This document shows positions 10,386 through 21,149 of a stretch of 64,000 bases of DNA, piece by piece. The DNA is from Dipteris shenzhenensis. Lineage: Eukaryota; Polypodiophyta; Polypodiopsida; Gleicheniales. The notes under the pieces were generated by a model. That model was not told the origin of the DNA, did not search any database, and saw only the letters and a list, made by a program, of their open reading frames with translations. A program made the position numbers and the translations under genes. Location of the stretch: NCBI GenBank assembly GCA_047967505.1, contig CM106538.1; one strand, given 5' to 3'. The first letter of the stretch is position 1; each line of letters starts with the position of its first letter.

Positions 10386-11037
10386 CTAGTGTTTTATTGT
10401 AGGCACATCCTTAAATCTCATAAGTAAAAAGGCATAATATAGTAAATCAGGCCTACATAGGAAACCCAACCGTGTCAGCTTCTCCAACGTAGCTATATAA
10501 TGTTTACTTTTTACACTGTCCAGATCCAAAGACCGAACAAAGGCTTCTATGTCATCATTGGGCGTGTCTACCTTCATTAGACCATCGCATTGTAATGTTC
10601 AAGAACTTGTGTGAGTTTTTGTAATCTCTCAACCCTTCAATTTGGTTTTTGAGTTGATGTCGGAGCTCATACAACTGTTCGATTGTTGTGGCTATTAAAT
10701 AACACACAGATTTGACAATTAGGATACTGACAACTGAACCGCTCCTCCTCCTAGTATAAAGATTTTTTATAGTTGGACTCTTGATGAAGCCGTCATGCAA
10801 TAAGAAATCTTTGAAAGATGCCCCTTTAGGGGCCTTGACTAAGCACGTGACTATTTTATGCAGAGTGGATAGAGCAATCAATAGTTGAATAAATGCCAAC
10901 TTGTTTTGCATCCTTGTGTTATCAAAAAAGTCCCTGGCAATCCGTTTCCTTGAAGTTGAGTAGAATGCTAATTCTTTTAGACTAGCCATGGCACTTGCAG
11001 CTACAAACAAAAAGCGTATGCTCCCTTTAATGGGCAT
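10386..11037 (-). CDS. Unassigned helical protein with possible SAM-like C-terminal segment
   Basis: Minus frame 11037-10555 (160 residues) is followed by an overlapping frame 10577-10386 (63 residues). The first is strongly helical, with a basic N-terminus (STSRKRIARDFF), a central hydrophobic helix (IVTCLVKAP) and a coiled stretch (TIEQLYELRHQLKNQIEGL). The second, DDIEAFVRSLDLDSVKSKHY and onwards, has the hydrophobic spacing of a SAM domain start. The two are joined by a frame change near 10570, so the gene is either spliced or frameshifted. I do not recognise the family. It lies between the kinase relic and the RPA-like gene on the same strand. Confidence 0.35.
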
Positions 11038-11132
11038 AGGAATATAACTTAGCTAGTGCGATAACTATGGATAGGATCACCGTCCTTTCAACTTGAAAGA
11101 AGATAAAATTCATATATCTATTGTGACGTGTG

Positions 11133-11174
11133 TGTGTGAGTGTGTGAGTGCGTGTGTGTGTGTGTGTGTGCGTG
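11133..11174. repeat. (TG)n microsatellite
   Basis: Run of GT/TG dinucleotides with single interruptions (tgtgtgtgtgagtgtgtgag and onward). Confidence 0.9.
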
Positions 11175-11523
11175 GACAAAACCCCAAAACAGATCTCGCT
11201 ATAAGCTTACAAAGGCAAGAAAGCAACGTTATCATATTACACAATGAGCATCCAAAGAGCTGCAACATCATATATGAGAGACGCTTAGTCATGCCTTTCT
11301 CTCATTCTCTCCTTTTTTTTAAAATGAGCCCAATAGAATAGACCAAGGTAACAATGGTAAACAATCACATGTAAAAGTTTAAGCAGGGACACAATGCAAT
11401 GTGCTTCTTTTACTGATCGAATACAGCTAATAGGAATAATCTCTTGTGATGACCCTCTTATTTGTTGAGTGTGTGCAATAGAATGGAACAAGGTAGCTAT
11501 GGTAAAACATCATACGTAAAAAA

Positions 11524-12450
11524 TTAAAGCTTGGCTACATTGCAATCAACTTCTGCAATGGGCCACATACAATGACTAGGATCGATGCCTCGAGAGGAAA
11601 ACAAGTGACAAGCAACATCCAGAGACATTCGCCTATTAGGATCCTCCTTAAGCATGCCTATTGAGACGTGCTTAATTAGCCTAATATTGGTTGTCCAGTG
11701 ACTATGGCGCGATGAAACATTAACTTGTGGCACATTGTCCTGTACATAGTAACTACATTTACAAAGCCCTGACAGTATTCAACCTAGTGAAAATATATCC
11801 GTTACAGCTGTCCAAGGTCATTTGGTTTTATCGTCAAAAACTTCAAGCACCAACCACTGTTTACCAGCAAAGGTTTTTCTATCCACTTGTATTCTTTTTT
11901 TGTATTCATAATTTGTTTCTTTCAACTGCCTAGGCAACAAGTTTTCATTAAATATTTTCCCACATGTCACATGGCCCCAATCGCAAATGCCAACCCGCAC
12001 CCGCCCTTCTGTTGTATAATCTAGTAAAACATTCCTACTATGTAAATCATTATGAATCCAACTCTGCTCATGCAAAGCTTGCAACCCTAGGCAAAGAGCA
12101 TAGGCAAGCTCTGGTATGAAGGTCACAGTTTGTTGGCCAGAGTGTAGTTGGTTTATAGCACAGCTGAGCACTTACACACCATGTAAAATAACTCATATAA
12201 TGTGTCTCCATTAAAATAAGGCATAAATACCCAATGTGGAGGACCCATCGTCAAAGCAACTGCTTGTACCAACACACTGTGTTTTAGTTGCAAAGATCCT
12301 TCTTTCAGAGACTTTGTGAACTTCATTTCTGCAGTGCCCTTAAAAGATTTGGCTACAAAATGCTTGCTTGGATCTAGACTTATGACTCCTTGTATCCTAG
12401 CCAAAACAATATCACCCTCACTCCCGGAACCAATCCTTTTATCTCGGTAA
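11524..12450 (-). pseudogene. Protein-kinase-domain gene, atypical motifs, probably spliced or broken
   Basis: The minus strand reads through a protein kinase fold. The glycine loop is IGSGSEGDIVLA (about 12436-12400) and the ATP-lysine strand is HFVAKSF (about 12360-12340). The hinge region is PHWVFMPYFNGDTLYELFY, followed by a probable intron or break near 12180. Then comes the E-helix IPELAYALCLGLQALHEQ, the catalytic loop WIHNDLHSRNVLLDY (about 12065-12020) and the Mg loop ICDWGHV (about 11985-11965). A C-lobe tail ends at 11524. The catalytic Asp and Asn are present, but the loop is H-N-D rather than H-R-D and D-F-G is D-W-G. A stop near 11818 and frame changes split the lobe. The subfamily is not recognised. 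Substrate and role are unknown. Confidence 0.65.
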
Positions 12451-12559
12451 GCACCTCATACGTTCTTGTGGCAACCAAACGGCATAGCTGCTTGTTGAGA
12501 ACATTGTATTGATAGAAGTTGCGCTCAACTTGGCACCTACACCTATCGACACGTCCGGC

Positions 12560-12960
12560 TCTATACGTGCTTCTATAGGGTCATTTTGCTGCCTAGCCAA
12601 TGCAATTACCTTAGTTTGAGTACTTCGTGCCTTTCACTTTACCCATGTCTCCTTCCAAAGTTCCTGCTTTTCGATTGAAAGTGTAACGCTACTAGAAAAT
12701 TCGGCATGGTGCTTAATGTTTCCTATAATTGTCATGATTCATCTGCCTATCTCTAATGACCATACATCATGTGCTATATTTTCTAGTTGAGCATGGATGG
12801 GCGACACATCATCTCAATTGCTAATTTTTTCCACGATGACCTTCTTGAAAGCATCTAATAATTTATCATCGAGACCGATCTTCTGAATCATGCTTGCATC
12901 CATTTCTGAAATGGCTAGGATCACCTTTCGCTATATATAGCTATATAATTTTTTCCATTC
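12560..12960 (-). pseudogene. Probable N-terminal extension of the kinase gene
   Basis: Minus-strand reading from about 12906 gives MDASMIQKIGLDDKLLDAF and a following helical stretch (VSPIHAQLENIAHDVWSLE) with several in-frame stops. It continues towards the kinase glycine loop. This looks like a degraded helical linker region of the kinase gene. There is no domain I can name. Confidence 0.3.
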
Positions 12961-13094
12961 TCTTGTTTCACTCCCATTCCCCATACCTACATCATGAACC
13001 AAATACCTTAAAGATATGTTGAAGAACACTTCAAAACAAAGAGATGGTTAATTATAGAACTTACAAGAATAATATCCTTAAATGATAGCATGGA

Positions 13095-13897
13095 TCACAA
13101 AGAAAGATAATGGGAGAAGGAGAAGGATACAAAATCAAAGATAGGAGATGTAGCATCACAAAAGCGTAGAAAACACCGTTTAAGCTGAAAGGGCATTGTA
13201 CTTTTATTTAAAAAAGACATATGAAAGCCATACATTAGTGTTGTAATCCTATTACTTTTGCATATTTCCCTTTGTGGGTAAAACCTAAGTTTTTCCTTAG
13301 GCAAACGTGGCACAAGCACATTTTGAGCATTAGCATAATTGGGCTCCACCAACCCACGCACTGATCACTAACATCTAGAGTCTTGACAACACCTAAATGG
13401 CATATAGCCACCATTATATCTATATGCTTCTTTGTCATTGGCATGTCCCAGGTCATGTTCCCACACTCAAACTATATCCTCTCATCACGATCATCATCCA
13501 GTAGACGAGGATAGTCCTCAACCAGATACCTTGCAATATTATGGGCCACCCCCTCAAAAGATTGTAAGGCTTGGTAGATGCCCATTTCCCCCGGTGAGCA
13601 TCGAGACAAGTCACATGTGGAGCCTTTTAAATTGTCCCAAGTTAGTGCATTATCAGAAGAGTGTTTCAATTTCTTTGCCTTGGGCTCATCTTCCGGTAAG
13701 GCTTTATTTAGGGGACTCTCTAGATGCATGGCCCTGTCCATATGGAAACCTAGGACTGGCACACACTTAGTGCCATTGAAAAACCTCAATTTCTCCTTTA
13801 GTACAATATTGCAAAAAAGGTTTTGACAATGCACAAAGTAAGGAGCGGACCAGCCCAAATACAAATAACACACATCAACCCATGCAACGATCCCCAA
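13095..13897 (-). pseudogene. Unassigned protein with two repeated ~45-residue modules
   Basis: Minus frame 13897-13472 runs, through a single TAG at about 13470, in frame into 13456-13235; a second frame (13361-13095) overlaps its end. The first part holds QNLFCNIVLKEKLRFFNG, then VPVLGFHM. The overlapping frame holds QNVLVPRLPKEKLRFYP, then TLMYGFHM, clearly the same module again. Between them is an acidic/basic linker (DEPKAKKLKHSSD). The family is not recognised. Strand and spacing suggest that it is an upstream part of the kinase gene at 12450-11524. Confidence 0.4.
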
Positions 13898-13962
13898 TTT
13901 GCAGATAGTAGCTATTGCATAACTATCTAGGTAGATGTAACAACCTTCATTCGGGCAACTTT

Positions 13963-14376
13963 CTAGGTAGATGTAACTACTGCATGGTATCTAAAAGTTG
14001 CTCGAATGAAGGTTTCTGCTGGAGACCATGTGAGATTTTTTGCATTAACTGCATCTTGGTATTCTGAACTTCCTTCCGAACTTGTGGAGGGATCCTCACC
14101 GGACACTGTGTTCCCAGGAACCCATTCTTCATCTTTCGAACTCGAAACGGTTTCATCCAATTCTAGCTGGATTACGGATGGTTCTCCTACCTCTCCCTGT
14201 GTTCCAACCGTCTTGCCAGATCCTTCCTCATTTGCATCAAGACGACCCCTTACTCGGGCCCTTGTAAAGTAGAGACAACGGAGATGACTCCGTTTCCTGC
14301 ATGTCTGACATCCGCTACCACTCTCTCCATGAACATTCTGTAAGATTGCTCGACTCTTTCTCCCTTCGGTCTTCAT
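13963..14376 (-). CDS. Unassigned acidic protein segment with CxxC motif
   Basis: Minus ATG at 14376 opens 137 residues. A basic start is followed by GCQTCRKRSHLRCLYF (a C-x2-C-x7-C cluster that could bind zinc), then a long Ser/Glu/Asp-rich, probably disordered stretch and a hydrophobic end. Upstream (about 14800-14400) another minus frame reads as a coiled coil (ENLQRLQGEINILYHV; NNVRELIRDLQWKRREF) with breaks. Together they look like the N-terminal half of the same broken gene that ends in the kinase domain. No family is recognised. Confidence 0.35.
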   Translation of the reverse strand: MKTEGRKSRAILQNVHGESGSGCQTCRKRSHLRCLYFTRARVRGRLDANEEGSGKTVGTQGEVGEPSVIQLELDETVSSSKDEEWVPGNTVSGEDPSTSSEGSSEYQDAVNAKNLTWSPAETFIRATFRYHAVVTST

Positions 14377-14899
14377 GTTAAATTATCTACGCCCGCCTCA
14401 ATACTCCCTGATTCCTCGACTAAGAATTCTCGCCTCTTCCACTGCAAATCACGGATTAATTCCCGCACATTGTTGATAATCTCCTAAAGTGCTTCACAAT
14501 TCCCAATGTTCACAGTTGTTTGTTGGAGTTTCCTTAACAACTAGAGAACATGGTAGAGAATATTGATTTCTCCCTGTAAGCGTTGAAGGTTCTCGTTCCA
14601 CCGACTAGACTCTGCGTGCGTGTGCTTTTTCTACCACATGCATTCCGCTTGAAGGAGCCATATGCTCTCTCTTCTCATGCTTGCAATTCAACAATGGCTA
14701 ATTGCTTTGCAGCATCAAATTGCTTGTAGGCGCAGATTGTGTTGACTTAATCTCTTTGATCACTAACTGTTTCAGGATTCGATTTAGTCGTTTTGATTGT
14801 CCATCCCCTTAGGGGTAGAACACCTGCGGCTTCGACATGTTATCTACTTTGTCTTTCAACTCCTTTGCCGCATTCGGTCGAAATGCCCAATTTATTTGT

Positions 14900-15640
14900 T
14901 GGATTGCTAGTGTAACAGGTAGAGATTAGATCCCAAAATCTACCTATTAGTAAACATACGATATCTTCATGAATGCATTCAAAGCTTCTGAAAGAGAATA
15001 CATTAACTCAAGATTGAGTGTAATAGAGATGATCAATTGACGTGAACAACTACATATTTCTTATATTGCAAATGGTTCTATAACAACTGCATATAAAGTA
15101 GGCATAGAACTAGGCAAAACAGAGTCCGATCAACAACACCATATCCGCATTCGGAATACTGTTTGACAAATTCATGAGTTGAACGACTAACTAACAACAT
15201 ATGGTAGTTGCTTGCTAACTTGCAGATGCGCCTCATCAACGGTTGCACAACTAACTCCCATTAAGGTTTTTCCATACATCCTATATCATTGTTAAAGATA
15301 AATAGTTCTTAAATATGTTTAGGCTAAACTTGCCCACAGTAGATACCGTAAGTAGGGCAAGTCTTCGATGATATAAAGCACTATCACAATAGCCACACTC
15401 CAGCATTGTACATCCATGGATCTCTGAATGAGACTTTGTGGCATTTTTTTGATTTACCCTACGGAGCAGAGTAAACACAAATCAAAGTCTGAATCTCACA
15501 CTGCACTGTATACTATCCATCATCCTAGTAAATAAACAACGAATCCCATGAGCAATTCTAATAAACAACCAGTCATAAGTCATTGACAACTTCACAAAAA
15601 AGGAGGAGGGACTAACATGTACTCTTTAATTAACCATTTG
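14900..15640. other. No gene seen
   Basis: AT-rich sequence. The only frame of note is a 65-residue minus-strand one (15478-15281) without recognisable features. Nothing supports a gene. Confidence 0.5.
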
Positions 15641-15659
15641 AAAGAAAAGGACTACTGGG

Positions 15660-17890
15660 AAGAGAATATATCGAGGAAAGCTTTACAGGAATACTCCAAA
15701 GCAGATGGAAGATGCATGCATCTTCATACGTGTTATTTAAGGTAACATCAATGGTTTCTTTCGGGAATATCCCAAAGCAGATGGAACTCTTTAATTAACC
15801 ATTTGAAAAGGAAAGAATAGCTAGAAAGAGAACATATTGACTACAAGACTGGAACTAGTATGCATTCATCGATGCCTCCCGTCCCCTTTTGTTTTGCAAA
15901 AAGATCCATTTTTTGGCCAATCTTTGACATAGAGCACTTTTAAATAATCAATTGAATTCCTAACAGTTCTAAAAGTACGTTTAACCCTACATGTGTCCTA
16001 ACGCAGGAATTCCATGTGCCATTTGAGCAAACCCTTTTGGGAATACCCCAAAGCAGATGGAACCAACATGTACTCTTTAATAAAGTGTACAGAAGGAAAG
16101 AACTATCGAGAAGAGAACATATTGATTAATACCTGTAAATCCCATGTGCCACTTGAGCAAACCTTTGTAGGAATACCCCAAAGCAAATGGAAGGTATATG
16201 CATATTCTTACATGTTGTTAAAGGACACATTAGCATGTAAACAAAGCATCGAAAAACCATTCAAAGAAAACCAAGCACATCATTACTTACTATGAGTGCC
16301 ATGTGCCACAAATTCTACCAGTACTTAAAAAGTATATTTAACCGCCGTGCATATTCCATTATACATGAATCCCATGTGCCATTTGAGCAAACCCTTCTGG
16401 CGATACCCCAAGGCAAATGGAACTAACATGCATTCTTTAATGGACAATTTAAAAGGCGAGAACTACTACAAACATAATAGACACATTCATTGACCAACAA
16501 CTACAAATCCCATGTGCCATTTGAGAAAACCCTGTAGGGATACCCCAAAGTAGATGGAAGATGTAGCAGGCTTGTTACAAGTTATTCAAGGAGGCCTCAG
16601 TACAAAAACGTAGTTTTAGAGATATACCATAACACATGAACCCTATGTGCCATTTGAGCAAACCCTTCCAGGAATACCGCAAAGCAGATGGAAGTAACCC
16701 ATATTCTTTAGGTATATTTAACCGCTACACATATTCCATTATACATGAATCCCATGTGCCATTTGAGCAAACCCTTCCGGGGATACCCCAAGGCAGATGG
16801 AACTAACATGCATTCTTTAATGGATGATTTAAAAGACGGGAACTGCTATGAACATAATAGACACATATATTGACCAACACCTACAAATTCCATGTGCCAT
16901 TTGAGCAAACCCCTGCAGGGATACCCCAAAGCAGATGGAAGATCTAGCAGGCTTGTTACAAGTTATTCAAGGAGACCTCAGCACAAAAACGTAGTTTTAG
17001 ACATATATCATAACACATGAAGCCCATGTGCCATTTGAGCAAACCCTTCCGACAATACCCCAAAGCAGATGGAAGTAACCCATATTCTTTAATGACCCAT
17101 CTAAAAGAAAGGAATCACAAGGAAGAGAACATGTACATTCATTGGCCAGCACCTGTGAACCCCATGTGCCATTTGAGCAAACCCTTACAGGGATACCCCA
17201 AAGCAGATGGTGGACGCAGGCACCTTGGCATGTGTTATGTAAAGAGATTTCAGCAAAGAAAGATAGAAAACAAAAAAATACAAGCACACAAGCATTCGAG
17301 GTCATACCTGAAGCCTGCTCAAATTACTAACGCATGAATTCCATGTGCCATTTGAGAAAACCCTTTCGGGAATACCCCAAAGCAGATGGAACTGAGATGT
17401 ACTCTTTAATGAACCATACGGAAGAAAAGAACTACCAGGAAGAGAACATATTGACCAATACATGCAAATCCCATGTGCCATTTGAGCAAACCTTTGCAGG
17501 AATACCCCAAAGCAGATGGAAGGTACATGTATATTCTTACATGTTATTAAAGGACACATTAGCACGTAAACAAAGCTTCAAAAAACCATTGGAAGAAAAC
17601 CAAGCACATCATCACTTTTGAGCGACATGTGCCACAAATTCTACCAGTACCTAAAAAGTATATATTTAACCACCGCACATAGTCCCTTATACATGAATCC
17701 CATGTGCCATTTGAGTAAACCCTTTCGAGGATACCCCAAGGCAAATGGAACTAACATGCATTCTTTAATGGATGATTTAAAAGGTGTGAACTACTACGAA
17801 GAAAACAGACACATTCATTGGCCAACACCTACAAATCCCATGTGCGATTTGAGCAAACCCTTGTAGGGATACCCCAAAGGAGATGGTAGA
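15660..17890. repeat. Higher-order tandem repeat built on a conserved ~52-bp core
   Basis: About thirteen good copies, plus two or three partial ones, of a core that begins catgtgccatttgagcaaac and ends ataccccaaagcagatggaa. They start at about 16013, 16143, 16373, 16509, 16648, 16752, 16890, 17027, 17162, 17342, 17471, 17701 and 17839; partial cores lie near 15685 and 15755. Spacing alternates between about 105 and 230 bp. The group 16013/16143/16373/16509 recurs at 17342/17471/17701/17839 (period about 1.33 kb), and 16373/16509/16648 recurs at 16752/16890/17027 (period about 380 bp). Each core has a short dyad at its centre (CCCTTNNAGGG type). The open frames through it have no recognisable protein content. 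Confidence 0.9.
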
Positions 17891-17999
17891 TGCAAGCACC
17901 TTGGCATGTGTTATCTAAAGAGGTTTGAGTAAAGAAAGATAGAGAATAAAAAAATATAGGCACACGCGCATTCGAGGTTAGCATTTATGGACCTCCTTC

Positions 18000-18430
18000 T
18001 AATGTGCTAACAAACTACCTATGCCTCCTCAAAGTAATCTCCACCCATGTTTCATTAGAAAATTCCCAACAAAATGTAGTTCATTATTCACGAATCCATC
18101 GTACAGCAAACCATTCATTGTTAGGCATACTTCAAACGCAGAATTAACACCGAGATAATTGAAAGGCATGAAGAGAATCTCTTGAGAGTAAGAGACAAGA
18201 GGGACCGCTCATCACAGATAACGCTATCCCCACAGTCAAACATGCGTTGACCCGGGAGACTTGGAAGACATGGCAATTCCCCTCTAATTGGCTTGGACAC
18301 AGAACATCTGATTGCCTGAGCTAAGTGTCAGGATTAGGACTTGAAGTTACTGATAGAATTTGAGAGTTGCCAACGGGATTAGGACTCTAAGAGTTATTGT
18401 GGGCGTGGGAGGGATTTTGAACAAGGAAAG
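18000..18430. other. No gene seen
   Basis: Unique-looking sequence between two repeat fields. No frame or motif on either strand that I can support. Confidence 0.4.
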
Positions 18431-18464
18431 GAGGCCATGAAGGATCAGAATTATTCACTGGGCA

Positions 18465-18770
18465 ACCGAGCTTCCAAAGCAATCTTCCGTCGTGGAAGCA
18501 AAAATCAGATGAGCAATTCAAGCTTCCACAGCAATATTTAGACTAAAACCTCTGTGGTGGAAGCAAAAATCAGATAAAGCAATCCATGCTTCTACAGCAA
18601 AACATCTATTGTGGAAGCAAGAATGAGAAGAGCAATTGAAGCTTCCACATCAATCTCTAGCTTTAAACTTCTCTGCTGTGGAAGTAATCTCTAGATCAAA
18701 ATCTATGTTGTGCAGGAAGCAAAAGAATTTCAGACCTCGGATGTGGAAGCTCAAAATCTCAGAGAAGCAA
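18465..18770. repeat. Tandem repeat with paired GCTTCCACA / TGTGGAAGC arms
   Basis: Four to five diverged copies of a unit of about 65-70 bp containing gtggaagcaaaaatcagat, then agcaattcaagcttccacag. The arms TGTGGAAGC and GCTTCCACA are reverse complements, so neighbouring arms can pair. A related string (caaaaatcagatgatcaatc) recurs at about 19322-19345. Confidence 0.75.
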
Positions 18771-18940
18771 TTGAAGCTGCGTTCCAACCAACAACGTTAT
18801 CAACTTTAATAAAACGAGCGGGCCAACACAATTACGTTGTTTGCAGAATAAATGTGCAGCCGGAATCGAATCCGAACTCGGTAATTTCGAAACCCAGAGG
18901 GCTCAGACAAGGACACGACGTTTGTTTCAGAGTGGTATGA
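18710..18940 (+). other. Open frame of 76 codons, unassigned
   Basis: A plus-strand frame overlapping the end of the GCTTCCACA repeat. Its middle reads LIKRAGQHNYVVCRINVQPE. No domain recognised. It could be chance or a retroelement scrap. Confidence 0.15.
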
Positions 18941-19348
18941 TAAAAACTATAAACTTCAATAGTGGCTATTGGTATCGGATGCGGGCCTTTAAAGAGGCAT
19001 TGGCTTACACAATATGAAAGGTCTCACAAAAGTTCAAACTGAATCGGATTCAATTTCCAAATTCCAAGGTGAGTGTGGCTTTGTTGCTGGGGAGCAGTGC
19101 CTTTATAGGACGGATACACAGAGATTGTCAAGAAAAATGCCGCAACTGAAGGGTTGAACAACAATTGGAGCACATTAAAGCTGTTGTTGCGATAGAACAT
19201 GGACAACGTCACAGCAAGCGTGTTGCCAAAAACCTCGTAGATTAATCTCATCATACGCTGTGGCACGAAAAACTGTTGCTGTGCAAGGCAAAATCAGATG
19301 ATGAAATTCAAAGCTTGCACAAGCAAAAATCAGATGATCAATCCAAGC

Positions 19349-19525
19349 AAGTTTTCGATTCCCATTTGCGACTATGTGCGAAATTGAGCACTGAAAAGAT
19401 CACGAAGCCCTCCAAAGGGCTTTAAAGGCCCAAGTTGGCTTTCCAGCAAGTTTTCGATTCCCATTTGCGACTATGTGCGAAATTGAGCATTGAAAAGATC
19501 ACGAAGCCCTCCAAAGGGCAAACTC
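19349..19525. repeat. Direct duplication of ~80 bp, period about 98 bp
   Basis: The string aagttttcgattcccatttg starts at about 19349 and again at about 19448. The copies extend through gcgaaattgagca and cacgaagccctccaaagggc with one or two substitutions. Confidence 0.85.
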
Positions 19526-20099
19526 CATCCCCAGGACTGCTAGGAGAATGAGAACAATCGCTCTCAAAGGCTGCATTGTAACTATCCGCCTCTTTTTCCC
19601 CTTCGGTCTCCGGAGAAGCGCACCTGGAGAAGACTGCTTTGGGGAGTCGCTGTGGCAGCAAAGGTTGGACAGTCGCGGCTGCTGCTGCGGGGAAGAGGAG
19701 GTTTTGAGAGGCTGGGAGGGCGTGAGGCTATCGTTCAATGTGGCATCGTCCCAACCAGGGATACGCGTGAGGATTTCTTCCTAGGAGGGAGAAACGAAGG
19801 ATTGGGATAAGATGAAGTGGAAGGGGTTGGAGGGGAGCATCATGGGGAGGAGGAGGGAGAAGAAGCGAAGAGCTCTCAAGAGTCCAGCGATGGCGAGGCA
19901 GAAGAAGCAAAAAGGTGAAAATCCGCCATAGCTCAGAGTGAAGTGCCCAAGACAGAAACGGGTTGAAACTTAGCACATGAAGGAACCATTCGGCAACATG
20001 TTGGAAGCGAGAGGGCATTTTCGGGTTCTTGCGCTGTTAGAGCCAAGACCTCGTCCACCAACGATTTACCAGCGTCAATGTCGACTGCTGATACAGAGA

Positions 20100-20490
20100 G
20101 GGCTCTGAATGCAGTAGCTCCTATGAAACCGAACGAACTAAAAGGAACATTACTGAATTGGAGCTGGGATCTCTGTTCCGATTGTTGGGATTGCAGCCAC
20201 ACACACAACAACTGGTGGCATTGACGCTTAAAGCAGATACCAACAAAAATGGCTTGATAGAGTTTGAAGAATTCGTAAATGTGCTTGCAGCACCCGAGGA
20301 GGCCAAGAATCCTCCATATAGCGAAGAGCCATTGCAAGCTCTGTTTCGCAAATTTGGCAATGGTTTCATTATGGCAGTAGAGTTGGCTCACTCTATGGCG
20401 CGTCTTGGCCATGCTCTTACTGCCAGGGAGGGTTAATCCAATACAATCAGAAGGTGATGCTCATGAAATCAGCTTCGAAAACTGAAACTG
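20100..20490 (+). pseudogene. Calmodulin-like (CML) EF-hand protein, decayed
   Basis: The plus strand encodes a plant CML-type sequence. The end of EF-hand 1 is NITELELGSL (about 20140-20170) and is followed by FRLLGLQPHTQQ. EF-hand 2 has a canonical 12-residue loop, DTNKNGLIEFEE. A linker (LAAPEEAKNPPYSEE) leads into EF-hand 3, which reads FRKFGNGFIMAVELAHSMARLG. There the first acidic residues of the Ca loop (D-x-D-G) are missing. After HALTAREG the frame stops at 20436 and only a trace of EF-hand 4 (ISFEN) follows. Plant CMLs of about 150-160 residues bind Ca with four hands. The lost start, deleted loop and stop make this a pseudogene. The 92-residue frame from 20158 is only its intact middle. 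Confidence 0.75.
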
Positions 20491-20499
20491 GGATTGAAG

Positions 20500-20632
20500 A
20501 AAGTAACAAAGCACATGAAGCCAAGTTTGAAGGTCCAGGCTTTGGTGATGACGACTTTGCAGGGCCAAGGAGCAGCTTCTTTGACGATGACTCCATAGGG
20601 GGAAGCAACAGTACTGAGAAATATTCTTAGCA
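20500..20632 (+). other. Acidic gene fragment, unassigned
   Basis: Plus-strand reading gives KAHEAKFEGPGFGDDDFAG and then SSFFDDDSIGGSNSTEKYS before a stop. The G-F-G-D-D-D-F and S-F-F-D-D-D-S segments recall the acidic phenylalanine motifs of plant EH-domain (EPS15-like) endocytosis proteins. This is a weak resemblance. If right, it is a captured fragment beside the CML pseudogene. Confidence 0.2.
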
Positions 20633-20939
20633 TGCGCATCGACAGGATGAATCCACAATTGGTGAGTTGAAATCTCAAGTTTCGAAGTTCGTAACTTGGC
20701 CCATTTCCTTTCTCTAAAGATATTAGTGGGTTGGAAGAGGAGGAGAAGGTAAAAGAATGGAGAATTCCTCAACAAATAAGACAGGATCGTAGTGGATTTG
20801 TTGTCTCTTGCACACTCTTGCACAGCTAAAGCTCCCAAACTCCAATCTCAACACCCGATCTCCAATCTCAATAGGATGCACAACTCCCACTTCGAACACC
20901 ATCTCCAATTTACACTTTGATGGAGTGGTGAACCTTCTT

Positions 20940-21120
20940 TTTAATAGGCATGGTAAGCCAAAAAAACTATAAAGCCAACCGAAAAAGCTATAAAGCCAAT
21001 TATGAAACTCATTCACCCAAAATAGAGTTCTAAGCCAAAAAAGCTATAAAGCCAACCCAAAATATGAAACTCACTCACCCAAAATAGAGTTTTTGAATTT
21101 CAAAAATTCCCCCAAAAAAT
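20940..21120. repeat. Short interspersed direct repeats (ctataaagccaa; tgaaactcactcacccaaaa)
   Basis: aaaaagctataaagccaa occurs three times within 20960-21060, and atgaaactcattcacccaaa twice (about 21003 and 21065), forming a two-copy unit of about 62 bp. Confidence 0.7.
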
Positions 21121-21149
21121 AGGAATAATCACAAAACTTTGCCCCAACC

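Noticed and set aside
17334-17621. Protein gene in the repeat array (95-codon plus frame and mirrored minus frames)
   Set aside because: Frames follow the DNA repeat on both strands and shift between copies; no codon-level conservation.
15660-17890. CRISPR-like array (repeats with spacers)
   Set aside because: Plant genome context, core too long, spacers are themselves repeated with a higher-order period, no cas genes.
19422-20838. Several 80-160-codon minus-strand frames
   Set aside because: They are antisense to the CML pseudogene or its GC-rich flank and show no family features.
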